DNA of 64,000 bases from Apricaphanius iberus (Eukaryota > Chordata > Actinopteri > Cyprinodontiformes > Aphaniidae), in contig JAPXFQ010001341.1 in the NCBI GenBank assembly GCA_028564705.1, positions 1,013,250-1,077,249 of the forward strand, written 5' to 3'. Made by a program: the position numbers and the translations under genes. Positions 22,876 to 35,660 of the stretch are shown here, piece after piece. Position 1 is the stretch's first letter. Every line of letters starts with the position of its first letter. The notes below the pieces were generated by a model. It had not been told where the DNA came from and ran no database searches. It worked only from the letters and a program-made list of their open reading frames with translations.

Positions 22876-23297
22876 CCTGGATGGTTTCTGGTCCTCTCAG
22901 CCCATCCAATATTGTCCCTTTAAGGAATTTGCTAAGACAGAAGAAAATCATGACCACTGTCAATAAGTGGTGTCACTGATCAGCACCCACAGCAGCAGGG
23001 AAGAACAAGAGATTGGCAATAGAAGAAGCAGGAACGGTTACCACGTCTCTGTATGCTGTTATGAACAGCTTTGCCCGAACCTCTAAGTTTTATGAAGCCG
23101 TTTGCTTGATATGGAACAGCAAAATGGCTTGAAATTAAATACATAAAACCTTATGATATGAATATCTACATGAATAAATAATAGATAAATTGTGAAAAAA
23201 CAGTATTAATCTGAAGTTCTTAGTTCATTATTATAAAAGTACCTCCCAATGAGCATTCAGGTCCCACCCAAGTTTCTCTATTAGAAAAATAATTATA
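22876..23297. other. unrecognised sequence
   Basis: No gene or repeat I can support. Confidence 0.4.
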
Positions 23298-23613
23298 GTT
23301 CAATTCACTTTTATTTATATAGTGCCAATTCACAACAAATGTCGTTTCAATACAATCATAGAAACATTCCAATCAGTTTAAAGTTTTCTACGTAAGGAAT
23401 CCCAGCAGATTGTGATGAGTCATCAACGTGAGGTTGTGCCTGGATAATGCAGACTCCAACCAACGCAATCCCTCATACTGAGCAAGCATGTGGTGACAGT
23501 AGAGAGGAAAAACTCCCCTTTAACAGGAAGAAACCTCAGGCAGAACCTGGCTCAGTACAAGCGGTCATCTGCAACGACCATCTGGGGGTCTGAGATGACA
23601 GAAAAGAGACAGC
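23298..23613 (-). mobile_element. L2-type LINE 3' UTR fragment
   Basis: The reversed copy starts with the L2 tail (CAATTCACTTTTATTTATAT, AGTGCCAATTCACAACAAAT). It continues through AATCCCTCATACTGAGCAAG, GAGGAAAAACTCC and AGCGGTCATCTGCAACGACC, the same order as 57455-57720. It ends without coding sequence, a 5'-truncated insertion. CATGTGGTGACAGTAGAG marks the shared 3' UTR. Confidence 0.85.
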
Positions 23614-26230
23614 ATGGAGGACGCTCGGTGACTTTGGGCATAATCTGTTGAATAATAATAGTTTGAAGCTAAATGTTTGGCTAGCAAGCAATACTTGTTA
23701 AACAGCCATGAACTAAAAGTATAGCACATAACTAAACTTTTAGCTAATATGCATAATTCCTTGCTGATAAGCAATAGTCGTTTTTTAGGAATATCTGTAT
23801 AAAAAGCTGCTGTTGTTGCTCATGTCACCTTTTTATCATTATTTTCCTTCCAACATATCCAACATTTCAGCGTGAAACATAGCATTAGCCGTGTTAACTG
23901 CACTACAGATGATTACTGATGGATTTACAGCTACAGTGACTACACCATCAGCAGGAATTTACATAGAGCTTAGCAGTTAGCCTGTTTAGCTTGCTATGTA
24001 ATTTCCTTTAAACTAAATATTTAACTTGCCAACTAATTGATTAGTTTAAAGCAAAATGTACAGCTCATTAACTAAATATTTATTTTGTGGATAAATATTT
24101 GGTTTATAAACTCAATATTTAGCTCTATATAGTTGGATCTAAATTAGGTTGCTAGCTAAATATTTAGCTCACTTACTAGCTAACCCTATTACCTAAACAC
24201 TTAATTTTAATTAAATGTATTAATACAAAAATTTTTTAGCTCTAAATTATATATTTAGCCTGTAAACTAAATGTTTAGTGAGTAAATGTGAAATTAATGA
24301 ATATATAAATTACATGGTGAATATTTCACTTAGAAAAATGAGCCCCACTTTTTCCTCTTATGGCAGGCTAACTGTGTACATTACTGTAGTTGATGGAAAC
24401 ATTAATTCTGGTCTGGTTTAAATGTGAATCTCAGTCCACTGGACTGGGTTCTTTGATGAAACTGGACTGGATATCGAATTCCTGCTCACTGTTCACAGTT
24501 CATAAACTGAACAGACAAAGGTCAGATTTTTGGGTTGGCTTATTTGACCCGTTTTATTTAGTTCGATTTTAATCTAAGAAAGCAAAAACCTGTTCAATTT
24601 GAAGCTTCATTGTTTCACCAAGACAGCCAGTTAATGTCTGAGCCGCTGTCCAGGGTGCTGAACAGATGGTTTTGCCCTCGGCATTCCCACAAATCTCTCG
24701 CCAGCGGGCAGGAATCCTGCTGCAACTGATCCGGGAAACATTTAGCCTCATCTGTGGAAGTTATGCTTCATTTTTTTGGTTTCCACATTTTGACTTGAAG
24801 GAGTTTGATTCCTTTTCAGGATCTCCTTTTGCTCCCATCATCCGTTCATAAATGGTGCCACTACATTTGTTCTGCTTTTGGCTCACATTTTTCATCTCAA
24901 CTAAACATTTTAAATAAAAAAACAAACCGTTGCCTGTGCAACATCAACTTCTCCAAAACAAATCAACAAATAAATACTCAAAGCTTTGACTTATCAACTC
25001 AAATAAACAACAATAATGAAAACATTTTGGTAAAGAGGGACTGGATCCAGTTTTTAAAATTCAAGCTGAGCCAAAACAACAATCTGAGCTTCACTTTTAT
25101 GTCTGCTGGATTCCTGCTTTAGCTGTCAGAAAATTCCCCTTCCCATCATAAGAAAACTATAATCTGCTGCAGGAGTATAAAGTAGTGGAGTGACATTTTT
25201 GCTGTCATGCTAGAAAATGCAGAGGGTGTGGTGATCTTTAAAAACAGGGACAACGGCTTGTGAGCCAGATGCTTGAAAACCAGGAACCATCATCCGGGCA
25301 TCTTTTTGCCTTCTGCTCCCACAGGTGTCCTCTTTAGACTGCAGCTAGAAACGAAAACACGAAGTCTTGAAGAGAATTAGGAGATTTTGAGGGATAAAGA
25401 GATTTAAAACAACGTTCTGATGGATTTCTTAACTAAACAAGCTCACTTCAGGTTAACTACAGCGCCTTTGTATGGGATGTTTATGCCCCTAACAACGCAC
25501 CACCTTTGCACATATTTCACAAGCTGTATTTTATTGGGATTTTTTGTGGCTGACCAATACGAAGTTGGCCAAATTGTCAACCAGGACCCGGTTTTCTGTA
25601 ATCTGTGCTGTGTCTATTCAGTCTCAGTTTATCAATGGTGTTGGGAACCACCCCTTCTTCTTTGCAATATGGCAAAAATGGCAACTGTGAGAATCTGTTT
25701 TCAGGTCTGAACTTTGACTAGGCCGTTCTAAAACAAGAAAATCCTTCCCTCATACATCTAGTTGTCTGTTTAGGTTCATCGTCCTGATAAATTGCAAAAA
25801 GGGACTCTCATGGTTTGATTTCAACTAATGGCTTTCCTTTCGCCACCCAACCATAAATAAAATAGATGAAATAAATTAAATATTTGTCAGCATATTCTCC
25901 TTACCTGAGCTCTGGATTTATACAGCTCCCACAGAGTCAAAATGGGACTTCTTCTCTGAATGAAGCTCTCCTTTCCCGGGCTGTTAGCTTAGGTCTGGTT
26001 GACATGGCAAAGTTTCTGTCCCCTTCCAACAACCTTAAGGATGCCCTGATTATCGCGAATGCTCTAAAGATAATCCTAGCAGGTATTACTGCCATGTGTT
26101 TTTGTGTTAGGAGTGCTTTGGTCGGCTCAGAAGGACGCCGGGAATGGTCCAATCAGAAATCGAGGATATTCAAGATGTTGGATCGTATTGGCTGGACATG
26201 TACCCAATCAAAAAGCGAGGTGACAGGCAG
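23614..26230. other. AT-rich stretch, nothing recognised
   Basis: A run of AAATATTTAGCT-like words around 24000-24300 gives a loosely repetitive, decayed AT-rich tract (TAAATATTTA at several places). No gene. Open frames to 136 codons (25884-26294) have no recognised motif. Confidence 0.4.
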
Positions 26231-26445
26231 TGATACGCTTTGGAAGTGTCATCCCTGCCTACCTTCTTGTCCCATATCTATTTATTTACTCTGAATATTT
26301 GTTTTTCTTTCTTCTGTATTAGTTGTGTGTGTTTCTGTTCTGTGTCCTACTCTGTTTGTATGTGTGTTTTTTTTTTTGCTGCTGTTACGACCAAATTTCA
26401 CCATGTGGGACAATTAAAGGATTATTCTATTCTATTCTTCTGAAG
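26231..26445 (+). mobile_element. retroposon 3' end with ATTCT tail
   Basis: The sequence runs through a T-rich segment into CAAATTTCACCATGTGGGAC, then AATTAAAGG and ATTATTCTATTCTATTCTTC. A conserved CA-ATGTGGGACAA-TAAAGG followed by short tandem pentamers is characteristic of fish LINE/SINE 3' ends. No coding part remains. Confidence 0.55.
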
Positions 26446-29079
26446 TCCTGATTGATTTCATGAATTTTCGTAAAGTCTGACCTGTGATGGTTCGTGTGTG
26501 GTGTATCGTCATTGCCAATGTGGCCACACACCACAAACTGTAAGACCCAAACTGTTATATCCTTGGATTTTTATTAACATGTGGTCTCTCAGGTTTTGAA
26601 AATCTTACACATCAATTTTGAAATGTTGCCTTGTGAACCAGGCCTTGGGTGGACTGCCATGTCTAGGTTTGTTCAAATGTCCTATTTTCCTTATCAGATG
26701 ATGTATTGATCTAGAATAAAAAGTGGGGCTTTGCAGATTCATATGCTATACAGTTTTAGATTTTTATCTGCACATAGTTTTCAAAACCATGAATCATTCC
26801 CCCCCCACAATCATGCCCTTCTTTTAGTTGATCTACTGGTAAAAATCCAACAAAAACAGAGATTAGTGGTTTTGATGTGGAAAATCATGATTATGGACTC
26901 AAAGTATAAACTCCAGACGTTGATTTTAGTAGGTAGAAAAGATACATAATTGAATAATTGTAGCACAAGATGTTTGGGGTTATAATTTTCTTATAAACAT
27001 CTATATTAAAGATGAGTGGAGAAAGAAAATGAGGTGGAATAGCAATGCAGAACATGTTACTGTGGAATGTCATCTCGATTACCCAGAAATTGAGTTGGAA
27101 GCCTGTTCTGAAAGTCATGAAACAGTCATAAAGCTTTAGTCTGCAGTCAGAGGCCCCTTCAGATTTATTGTGAGACTGACTGCTACCAGAGCATCACTGT
27201 CCACACCTCTTTGAAGATGCTTAAATGAGCTGAGTTACCACAACTTTTAATTTTCGTTTGGGAAATATTTTAGGATAACATTTGATAATATATAAAATGA
27301 TTGTAGTATTCATGTAGAAAATCACTGTAGTTCGCTCCTGGAAATTTAATAAATGGAGATAAATATTTTAGTATTAGTTTGAAGACGTAGCATTATTAAA
27401 CAGGTAAGAGGTATTTTTTCCTGCATTTTTTCTATTCATTTTTCATAATTTTTAAAACTCATCTCTAAGTATCTCTGAGGGACCCAACTGCAGATACAAC
27501 ATCCATATATCCAATCTACATCTCAAGTCTCTAGCGGAAACTGCATAAAACAAAACCTTTTTCATCTCTGATTGGCTAGCCTGGTTGATTTGTTACTAAT
27601 GCTAACATTCAAGTAGCATTACCTTAGCTTAACTTTATTATTTTCCTCATCTTAATATTTGAGGACCAGTGCCTAAACCTAATTTAATCCATCCATTTAT
27701 TTCAACATTGAGGAGCAGTTATATCCAAAAAAAGTTAACTACTAACTTGGTGATTAGTGTAGGCTTCTAACTTCTGAGTTTTACGGTAGCCTAACATTTT
27801 TATGGTCTTAGCGACTAAGAAAACGGAAATAATGGAAGAAGATTGGGACTTTACTGAAAGAAAAAAACCAAATATGTCTAAAGAATAAGTAGTAGCCAAA
27901 GGACATTTTTGGGGATCAACTCCAATCAGCCCTCCAACAATCCCAGTTTCATTCCATGCCTTTTGATGGAAAACCAGTAAACAGCAGATCTGAGCAGCCC
28001 TCCAACTCTCCACCCAGTACACACACACCCACTCAGATCCATCCACTCCCACCGCTCCGAGGGGGACATGTTTGTGGGAAGCGGCTGGTTTGAAAACAAT
28101 GTACGTTCCATTTGTCCCTACGTCCCAATGCAGAGACAAGCATGACTGTGGTTCCTTTCAAGGAGACTGAGCGTCTTTAGGCTCCTTCAGAGCTCTCCGC
28201 AGTAATCACAGGGAGGAAATTAAAGGCTGAACGAGGAGCGCAGGCATGTGGAGGAGCAAGATGGGCTGTTTGCTCAGTCTGACAGAACAGAACGGACCCT
28301 GTGCGGCCTTTCATGCAGTGGAGGTCAACCTTTCAGGGATAAATGTCCAGCTCAGCCCAAATGTGACTTTATGTGGAAAAATAAACACCTGAGTAAAACT
28401 AAAGTTTAGCAAAGAAGCTGCTGAAATTGTTGCTGGTAGAATGCTTTCTAACAACGTAAAATTCAACCAGACTTTAGCTAATGCCACATTTCTTTTTTGT
28501 TTGTTTTTTGATGCTCTGACAAAACAGTCCTCTGGTTCCAAAAAAGGCATGGGTCTCTTTTTCACTCAGCAGTACAGCATGCTGTTTCATGGTCTGCAGT
28601 ATTCAAGAGAGCATTTCCATAACCAGTTGGACTCTCACTGTGGGGCATGGACTGGCCATCAGGAGGACTGGGACATTTCCTTGCCTGGCAGCCAACTGGC
28701 CCCCTCCGAGATTGCAGAGTGTAAGTTTGGATGGTGCTTGATTGTTAAATATCCAAGCCGTCCTGTGGCTCACAGGGGCATCTACCTCGCTCAACAATGG
28801 TGTAACAGACGTGGGATACGCATGGGACATGTCCCCTGCACGTTCCCTGTCTTTGCATCCTGTCTCTAAGCTTTTTTTCGGCCATTTAATCCTTTAATAT
28901 GTGGTAACATACTTTTCTTGATCTGTATTTAGACTCACATTACGTGGACAGAAGCTACTGCGGGCAGCAGTGAATCACAGACAGGTGCTGCCAAGCAGAG
29001 CAGCATTTTCAGCAACCAATTCATAGCCAGCAAAAGGCAAAAAAAACTTTTTACAGTTTTTTCTAAACAAGCTGTAGGT
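26446..29079. other. unrecognised sequence
   Basis: No gene supported. Open frames of 134-142 codons (27735-28139 minus, 28441-28869 plus) show no family motif. GGCATGGACTGGCCATCAGG near 28646 looks like a repeat fragment, unassigned. Confidence 0.4.
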
Positions 29080-29410
29080 TGAGTTATGCTGTTGTATGCT
29101 GGATTGAAGAAATTAAACTCGCAACTGCCGCAGCCGGCGCTACGAGTAACTACAGCCACCACCGGAGCGAGCACAAAAGTAAATAAATCAGTGACGTAGC
29201 GTACTTTCAAGCCACCGCACATTGCGCACATCGCCAGCTGTACAACAACAAGCAACATGTCTAGCGATGAAGTACGTAATAGTGTTTAACCACGTCTGAA
29301 GTCCGTGTTTCTCTTCCTTCTTCCTGTAAAATCGAGAACGCACAAGAATTGTAGTTGGACGTCTGTTGACGTAAGCGCGGGAAATTCGGCCACTGAATCG
29401 CAGACCATTT
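29080..29410. other. CpG-rich segment with CRE-like motifs
   Basis: This 330-bp stretch is rich in CG against an AT-rich background. It contains GTGACGTAGCG (29191) and TTGACGTAAGCGCGGGAAA (about 29366). An ATG at 29257 in CAACATGTCTAGCGATGAAG is open for only ten codons, but its words recur at 37580-37632. It may be the 5' regulatory part of a transposon family or a small CpG island. I cannot choose between these. Confidence 0.3.
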
Positions 29411-31261
29411 TGCACCACACAGCCTTTTCAAGATAATGGGATTACACATGGGTGGGCTCATTTTACCTTTCATTTATTTGCATAACTTTACAGCTTCGCT
29501 TATATTTGAAAGACCTATTTGTCAGAAATAGAGAGCAGGGTAAAGGAGGGTCTTCACAATTTAATATAAGAAAATATAGGTGGCTGATAAAAAAAATTGT
29601 CACACAAGGGAATTTCAGGCTCATTTTCGCTGATTTAACTGCCACTCATGCTATTTCAATTTCAAAATGTTGCTTTCCATATTTCCATATGTTGACGGCC
29701 ACAATAGAAAAATTTAGTGTCGGGGAGGAGACGTAGGACCAGAGGCCAGCAGCACGGAAGATGTCACAGGGTCTTCAAAGGTAAGGAGAGCTTAGGACTT
29801 GCTGAGAAAAAAAAATCCATTGGTGGAAGAAAACAGGCAGGAATCAGGGTTTAACTGATATTGAATCAACACTGATTTGACACATTTCAAATCTAAATTA
29901 ATCAATGTAATAGTGAATTGGCACCCCAGTACTTGAGGCTAGGGTGAAGGTTTGTAGTTTTCAGTTGAACTGTGCAGGTTTTATGCTACATTAAAGATGG
30001 GAATAGCTTCTAAACAACATCTCGCAATCCATTTTTTTACACTGGAAAAATCTGACTTTTTAAATGAGGTACATGCACTTTTAAGATCCACTTCAGAGAT
30101 CATTCAAAAGTTATTTTTTGTTTTTTTTTAAGCCCTAAAACATATCGACCTTTTAAAAAAATTTAAACTCAGCTTCCCTTTAGCCCAGCGAAGATCTCCA
30201 GGGGCTCCAGAGACAGGACGCCAGCATTTGTCACTCTTAAGGTGCCTTCAGATGTGCTGCTTTTAACAGGCGCCAGCTCGTTGCAGACCAGATCCAGTGG
30301 CACCTTTCCAGTTTCCTTTGAGCCGCCGTGCATCCCTGTGAATGATGTGACATAATGTGGAGAATTTGAAGACGACCTGAAACACATTTGATGCGCAGGA
30401 AGCGGCTGCCAAAGAGAAGCTGAGAAGACAAGAAAACAGGCACAGCGCGAGTACGGCCCGAGTTTGGTAACCTACTGTTCCATTTTCTTTTTCGTATTCA
30501 CCTGATGGTGAAAAATAAATAAATCAGGACATGATAGAAATGTTCTAGTGTTTTCTACTTCTGAAACTGTTTGGTTCTTAAAATGTTACATTTAATAAAC
30601 AACGATGATGCTAAAAAGCAAAAGCTACATGGGTCTATGTCTCCTCTATTAAAGAAGAGTTTTGGCAGGTTTCTGCTCTGGAGTGTACGCGTGTGTGGTA
30701 ACACAAAGCTAAGCCAGAGAGACATCAGCATTGCACTTGGAGAAGAAAGTGTTGCCCATCCATCAGCCTGCGAGAGGTTAGGAGACCATTTCCAAACATC
30801 ACAAAGACATCTCACAGTCTTTCCAGGCATTCCAGGAGGTTCCTGCAGATGCAGCCTCAGGTCAAGCTGTTCAATACTGCAGAAGAAAAAAAATAAAAAA
30901 AAAATCCAGACATCCCAGTCAGCATTGTAAATGTTAATATTAAAACATAACTTACAGTAATTGGAAGAGAGAAAGTGAAAGCTTATTTTCTGTAAAATAA
31001 TATGGTGGCAGGACTTACATATTCATTTGATTCCCTGTTGTTCATCATTGTTATAAGGGGCCTCGTCTTTTATTCCTTTTGTTGATTTTTTTCAAATGAA
31101 TCCTCGTGTTCTGTTCTTTGTTCATTTTGGTTTGATCTATCTTGCAAGAGTCTGTCTTTTTCCCTTTTGATTTCTTGATCGTTTTTCATTTTAGTTCTGG
31201 TCCTTCTGTCATCTTAGGAACATAGTTTGGGGACAGAAGGTAGAAACGTGATGGCAGTTGG
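29411..31261. other. unrecognised sequence
   Basis: No gene or repeat signature I can support. An A-rich run lies at 30885-30904. Confidence 0.4.
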
Positions 31262-31320
31262 GTGTTCTGGAAAGACAATGATCCCAAACACACATCTTTT
31301 GGAATACTTGCATGCATTAG
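31262..31320 (+). mobile_element. Tc1-like transposase fragment (DNDPKHTS)
   Basis: The plus-strand frame reads VFWKDNDPKHTSFGI. DNDPKHT contains the second catalytic aspartate of Tc1/mariner transposases, retained here. The following sequence does not continue to an SPDLNP motif. Neighbouring sequence on either strand has only faint transposase resemblance, so the element is small or rearranged. Confidence 0.55.
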
Positions 31321-32553
31321 GGACATTTGTTACTCTATTAAAGACAGACCGATGATACTGAAAGCTTGGTGTCCTCTGAAATCTGTTGATATCAAGTGTT
31401 TTGTTGTGATGAAACGTATCCATTTGTTTCTCACCAAACACATCTACCAACAGACCAACAATCTCTCCATAGTGTCTATTTAATGTATGAAGCGCACGGT
31501 GCAGAATGATATGTGATGAGTGCTGATGTTGCCGTGTTATGGTTCTCCCTGTAGTATGAGTGTTACTGGTTGGAGAAGTAAACGTTCTGATAAACTTTCC
31601 CCCTCGGTTGTTATTGAGCATCAAATAAGACTTCAGCCTCCACCTTCTCCAAAGCTCAAAAAGAACCAAACATAATTTGTAATTCTCATCCAACCATAAA
31701 AGGGAAAAAAACAAAAATAAGTAAAGCTTGGCCTCCAGAACAAGACCTCTTGTGGTCAGGGGTTCTACCAGGGATGGACGTGCTTGACATCTTCGTTGAT
31801 GCTTTCTAAGGAATGGAGAAGAAATTACTCCCCTTAAAGAGATGGAAATCCATTTGTGGTTATGCTATGATTGACTCATCAAATGGTCTACTGCGAGACA
31901 AATTGTAAGTGGATTTGGAAATGTTCAAAAGATCAGTAAAACATGTCTTCAGCTACCTCCCAGAAGTGCCAGATCCTCATTTCTTTGCTTTCATGTGTAG
32001 ATGAAAGCGGGACTTCCAGCCAACATGTATAATTCCTCTTTAAAAGTTTCCATTTTAGCTGAAGGAAACTTTTATATTCTAACAGCTCACAAAGCCTCTT
32101 TATTTGTGTGATGCATGCAGTTGAACAGCTAGAAGAGCATGTTGGGAGAACAACTTAAAACCTCCGCTGACACTGAAAATAAAACAGATCAGTGATGGGA
32201 ACATTCAAGCGTTTGCACACATTCAGGGTTTGATAAGAAGAGAAATAGAAAACACATTTTTCTCATGCCTGCAAACTGCTTCAGAGAACACAACCTACAG
32301 CAAAGACCTTACAGTTTCATGTCAGAATGACGGAGCATCTAAAATGCATGATAACTCCACCCAGGACAGGTACAGATCTAAATTAGAGAACTTAGAGAAC
32401 AACTACAATAGTGCATAAAATGTTTAAACTGGTATCTAGGGTGTTTGTCTGTGTATGGCTACAACACTGAAGAGTGCAATATCCACAGTGTGCTGCAATG
32501 TTGATAAGTTGCTCTTGCCTCCTCATCACTGACCCATGTGCCATAATAAAAGT
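31321..32553. other. unrecognised sequence
   Basis: The minus strand is open for 166 codons over 31214-31714. It could include old transposase sequence, but I cannot align it convincingly. Otherwise nothing seen. Confidence 0.35.
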
Positions 32554-32700
32554 AATACAAATGGATTGCATTTATATATCGTTTTTCGAGACCCTCCAAG
32601 CAAATTAAAATTCCACTAGTCATTCACTCTCACATTCACACACTGGTGGAAGCAAGCTATGATTGTAGCCACAGCTGCCTTTTAGGTTTTTGGAAATGCC
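32554..32700 (-). mobile_element. LINE-type 3' end fragment (reversed)
   Basis: GCATTTATATATCGTTTTTC, GAGACCCTCCAAGCAAATTA, TCATTCACTCTCACATTCAC and ACTGGTGGAAGCAAGCTATG, then TGTAGCCACAGCTGCC, form the common fish arrangement of a reversed retroposon 3' end (the 'TATATAGCGCTTTTC... ACACACTGGTGGC' type). No coding sequence attached. Confidence 0.55.
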
Positions 32701-34880
32701 AGTAGCCACTTTCATAATCTTGATTTCTGGACATGGTATGCCAATTCACTGGCTGGAAAAGTGTTAGAATCTGTGTGTGAGGTTGAGTGTTTCCAATTGG
32801 AAATATTTGGGCTCACCTACACACATTGCTGGGGCTCTGGAACCCAACTCGACCAGAAAGCTTCTTCTACTGAGGGGTTAGGAGAGAAAGCATGGGACAG
32901 TCAATCGCCTGGCTGAGCGCATCTGTGTTGGAGTTTCCCCAAATGAGTGATGAAGTATCTGTGCAGCTATGAGTGCTAAAGGAAGATATCTGACTGTCTC
33001 TATACTTAGGCGAAGAACAGAAATTTAGTTAACCTTAGCTTCTTGGAGTCAGGCAATCGGAAATCTGCACGTGTCCTTCACTTTGAAACTTCGGGGTATT
33101 TTACTTTGCTGCAACGCCTGATTTCCTGCCTGGTACGAACTAAACTGCTGAGCTTAAATTAGAAGTGCATTGCATAAAAATTAAAACTGCCGTGTAAATT
33201 TAGGAAAGGAGCGCATAACAACACTTCTGAGACGCGTCTGATTCGCGCCCGATGGAAACGTTCCCATTTACTGTAATGGCGGCTACCAGCCGCATATTAC
33301 GCTTTGCTGACATTGTGTTCCACTTACGGCGCGTAATGTCCGGTGGAAAGGAGGGGTAACTTTGATATCTTTTTAAAATCATTTTTCACAGAGTTTGTGG
33401 TTCTGTTGGCATATTTGAGTCAAGAGCTCTACTCTGGAGCAGTTTGAAGTGGTTGGGATTAAAGACAGGTCCTCTAGGTCTGAGAACATAGATTTTAACC
33501 TGAAAAAGGTTGATTTTCACACCTAAGTCAAGGATTTATGCATTTGTAACATTGAGGAGTTTGAGTGTCTTGTTAACCAATAATGATATGATGAAAGACA
33601 GAAGAACTGTCTGTAGTGGTGAGAAAAGAGTTTGGTCAAATCGGTTTGTCAGTGTTCCAGCTTTGGTCTTTGTAATGAGATACTTCCAATGACCTCATAT
33701 ATACTTAGTTTGACCCAAATTTCCTGGGTTTGTAAAAAACAGCATCTTATTTAGGTTGTAGATGACACACCACTAAATGAAACTATGCATTTAGAGGAGC
33801 GTCACTACATGTCAAACCAATGGATTCATATCCACATAAGGTAAAACTTTGCCTAAACAAATAAATCGTGAAGTTGGCGAGAAAAAAATTGCAACACTGT
33901 GAAGTGAAACCGGGACCTTTGTTTCCATTGCAAACCTTTGGAAGTAAAAGGCAAAACGGCACACGGGAACAGGCAGAGGTCAGAGACGGGATCCGAGGTT
34001 TGATCACACAATTGTTGAATCCACAGCCGTGTTTGATTAGGAAATAAGACATCTGTGATTCATGAATCATAAATTAGATAGAATCATAAATTATCACGAT
34101 GAAAACTTAGAGAAGAGACAGAAAGTTTGTTTTCCAATTTTCCTTTCCCTTTAGTGGTGAATATAGCTTCCCTACTCTGTTTATCGACCTTTAGTTTCCA
34201 GTTCACGTTCACTCTCTCCTCTGTTCTCATGCTTCCATCTCACCATCTTTCATCCAGATCCATATTGTTGATGAAATCAATCAAAACCTCGTTTGTCACT
34301 GCCTGACCAGAACCCTCTGGAGGTCGGCGCATCTTGAGCGGTAGCGCGTGCCAAAAACAGCCCTCGCCATATTTTTGTGTGTGTGTGTGTCCAGAGAAAA
34401 CTCTTTGTCACAGAGCTGAAACGTCAACTTTTCAAGGAGACTCAGAAGTAAACAAGGTTTTTTCGTCTGTAGTTGTGATATAACACACTTTCCATCACTG
34501 CCTCCGGTGTCTTGGATTCCCCAGCATGACTCAGAAGGACAGCCAAAGGTTTGTAGATGCTAAACAACACAATATGCAGTTACATAACCATTTACGGAAT
34601 TTGAGTCAGCAAATATCAACATTGCTGGAATTTTTACTGGAAAAGCAGTCGGCAGAGCGTTTTCATTAAGCCGTGGGACAATATATGTAGCTAATGTTCG
34701 TGATAATTTATATTTTGCAGCTTTGTTTTGTTGAACATGTCTAAAAGTATTTGAGGGAGGTTAATTTCTATCCAACTTGTTAGCAAAGTAATTCAGTTGA
34801 GATTTCCTAACTTGTGTTTTCAGCTAAATGTTGACTTATATACCTACTGAATGAATAAATTTTGTATTTGTGTTAAATTA
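32701..34880. other. unrecognised sequence
   Basis: A CpG-containing patch at 33215-33345 (GACGCGTCTGATTCGCGCCC, GGCGCGTAATG) stands out against AT-rich flanks without coding support. A short (TG)n lies at 34376-34391. No gene. Confidence 0.4.
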
Positions 34881-34983
34881 TTTATCTTTGTTCTTTTTTA
34901 AGACAAGGTTAGGTATTTCTCAAAACATGTTTTTCCTACCTGCAGAAATACCTAATACTGTCCTATAAAAGAACAAAGATAAA
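34881..34983. repeat. 103-nt hairpin with 40-bp arms
   Basis: The left arm (34881-34920) starts TTTATCTTTGTTCTTTT and ends TTAGGTATTTCT. The right arm (34944-34983) is AGAAATACCTAA through AAAAGAACAAAGATAAA. The arms pair along their length with only a few mismatches in the middle, around a 23-nt loop. The size is that of a microRNA precursor, but an AT-rich foldback MITE would look the same. Confidence 0.75.
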
Positions 34984-35296
34984 CACATTTTGACTTGTTT
35001 ATGTGTTTCTTTTAATTTCATTTAAATAAAACCATCTAGTGTAAAACTTGAATGTACACAATGAACAAAAACATGACGTAAAAGTCGAACTAATGAATAG
35101 ATTTTTTGTTTGCAAGGGTTTTAGTTCTAGATAGTTTCTTGTATTAAAAAGTTGTTAGTGTGATTCTAGTTTGCAGAACCAGGAAGAGACTATGCTAATC
35201 AGAGCACATTTCTGTTAGCTGCTAATCGTTAGCGGTCACCATAGCTACCTGGAACACGGATCATTCTAGATCAAATTTCCATTATAGACTGTGTAT
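34984..35296. other. unrecognised AT-rich sequence
   Basis: Nothing recognised. Confidence 0.45.
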
Positions 35297-35301
35297 GTAT
35301 G

Positions 35302-35364
<63 letters not shown>
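35297..35364. repeat. (TA)n microsatellite
   Basis: About 30 uninterrupted TA units, preceded by TATGTATGTATG. Confidence 0.95.
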
Positions 35365-35366
<2 letters not shown>

Positions 35367-35529
35367 ACTGGATTAAATGTTTGTAGCACTTCATATGAAT
35401 TCCATGAAAAAATACTGCTTAGCTGTATTTTATGTATCAACTTCTCTTCCATTTTTCTCATTATCTCACCTGAAAGATCACGCTCAGTGTCTAACTTATG
35501 GTAACTCAATATACTGTGTGTGATTCATT

Positions 35530-35660
35530 TGGGATCTGGGACCAGAAAATAACTTATGTTGCTCCATTGACATTCATTATTTTTTCAGCGAGGTGACACA
35601 TGGGCCGACCGGACGGGGAGGAGACTCAGGCTCCCCATGACAACCTGCCAAACTCTTTTC
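35530..35660 (+). repeat. dispersed repeat A, copy 2
   Basis: GCTCCATTGACATTCATTAT, TTTTTCAGCGAGG, CATGGGCCGACCGGACGGGG and GGAGACTCAGGC line up in order with 3525-3660. Class unknown. Confidence 0.5.

Noticed and set aside
27735..28139. 134-codon minus-strand open frame
   Set aside because: No recognisable motif; the sequence has no other coding support.
31214..31714. 166-codon minus-strand open frame as a gene
   Set aside because: It overlaps a plus-strand Tc1 DNDPKHTS motif, so most of it is probably a shadow of transposon sequence.
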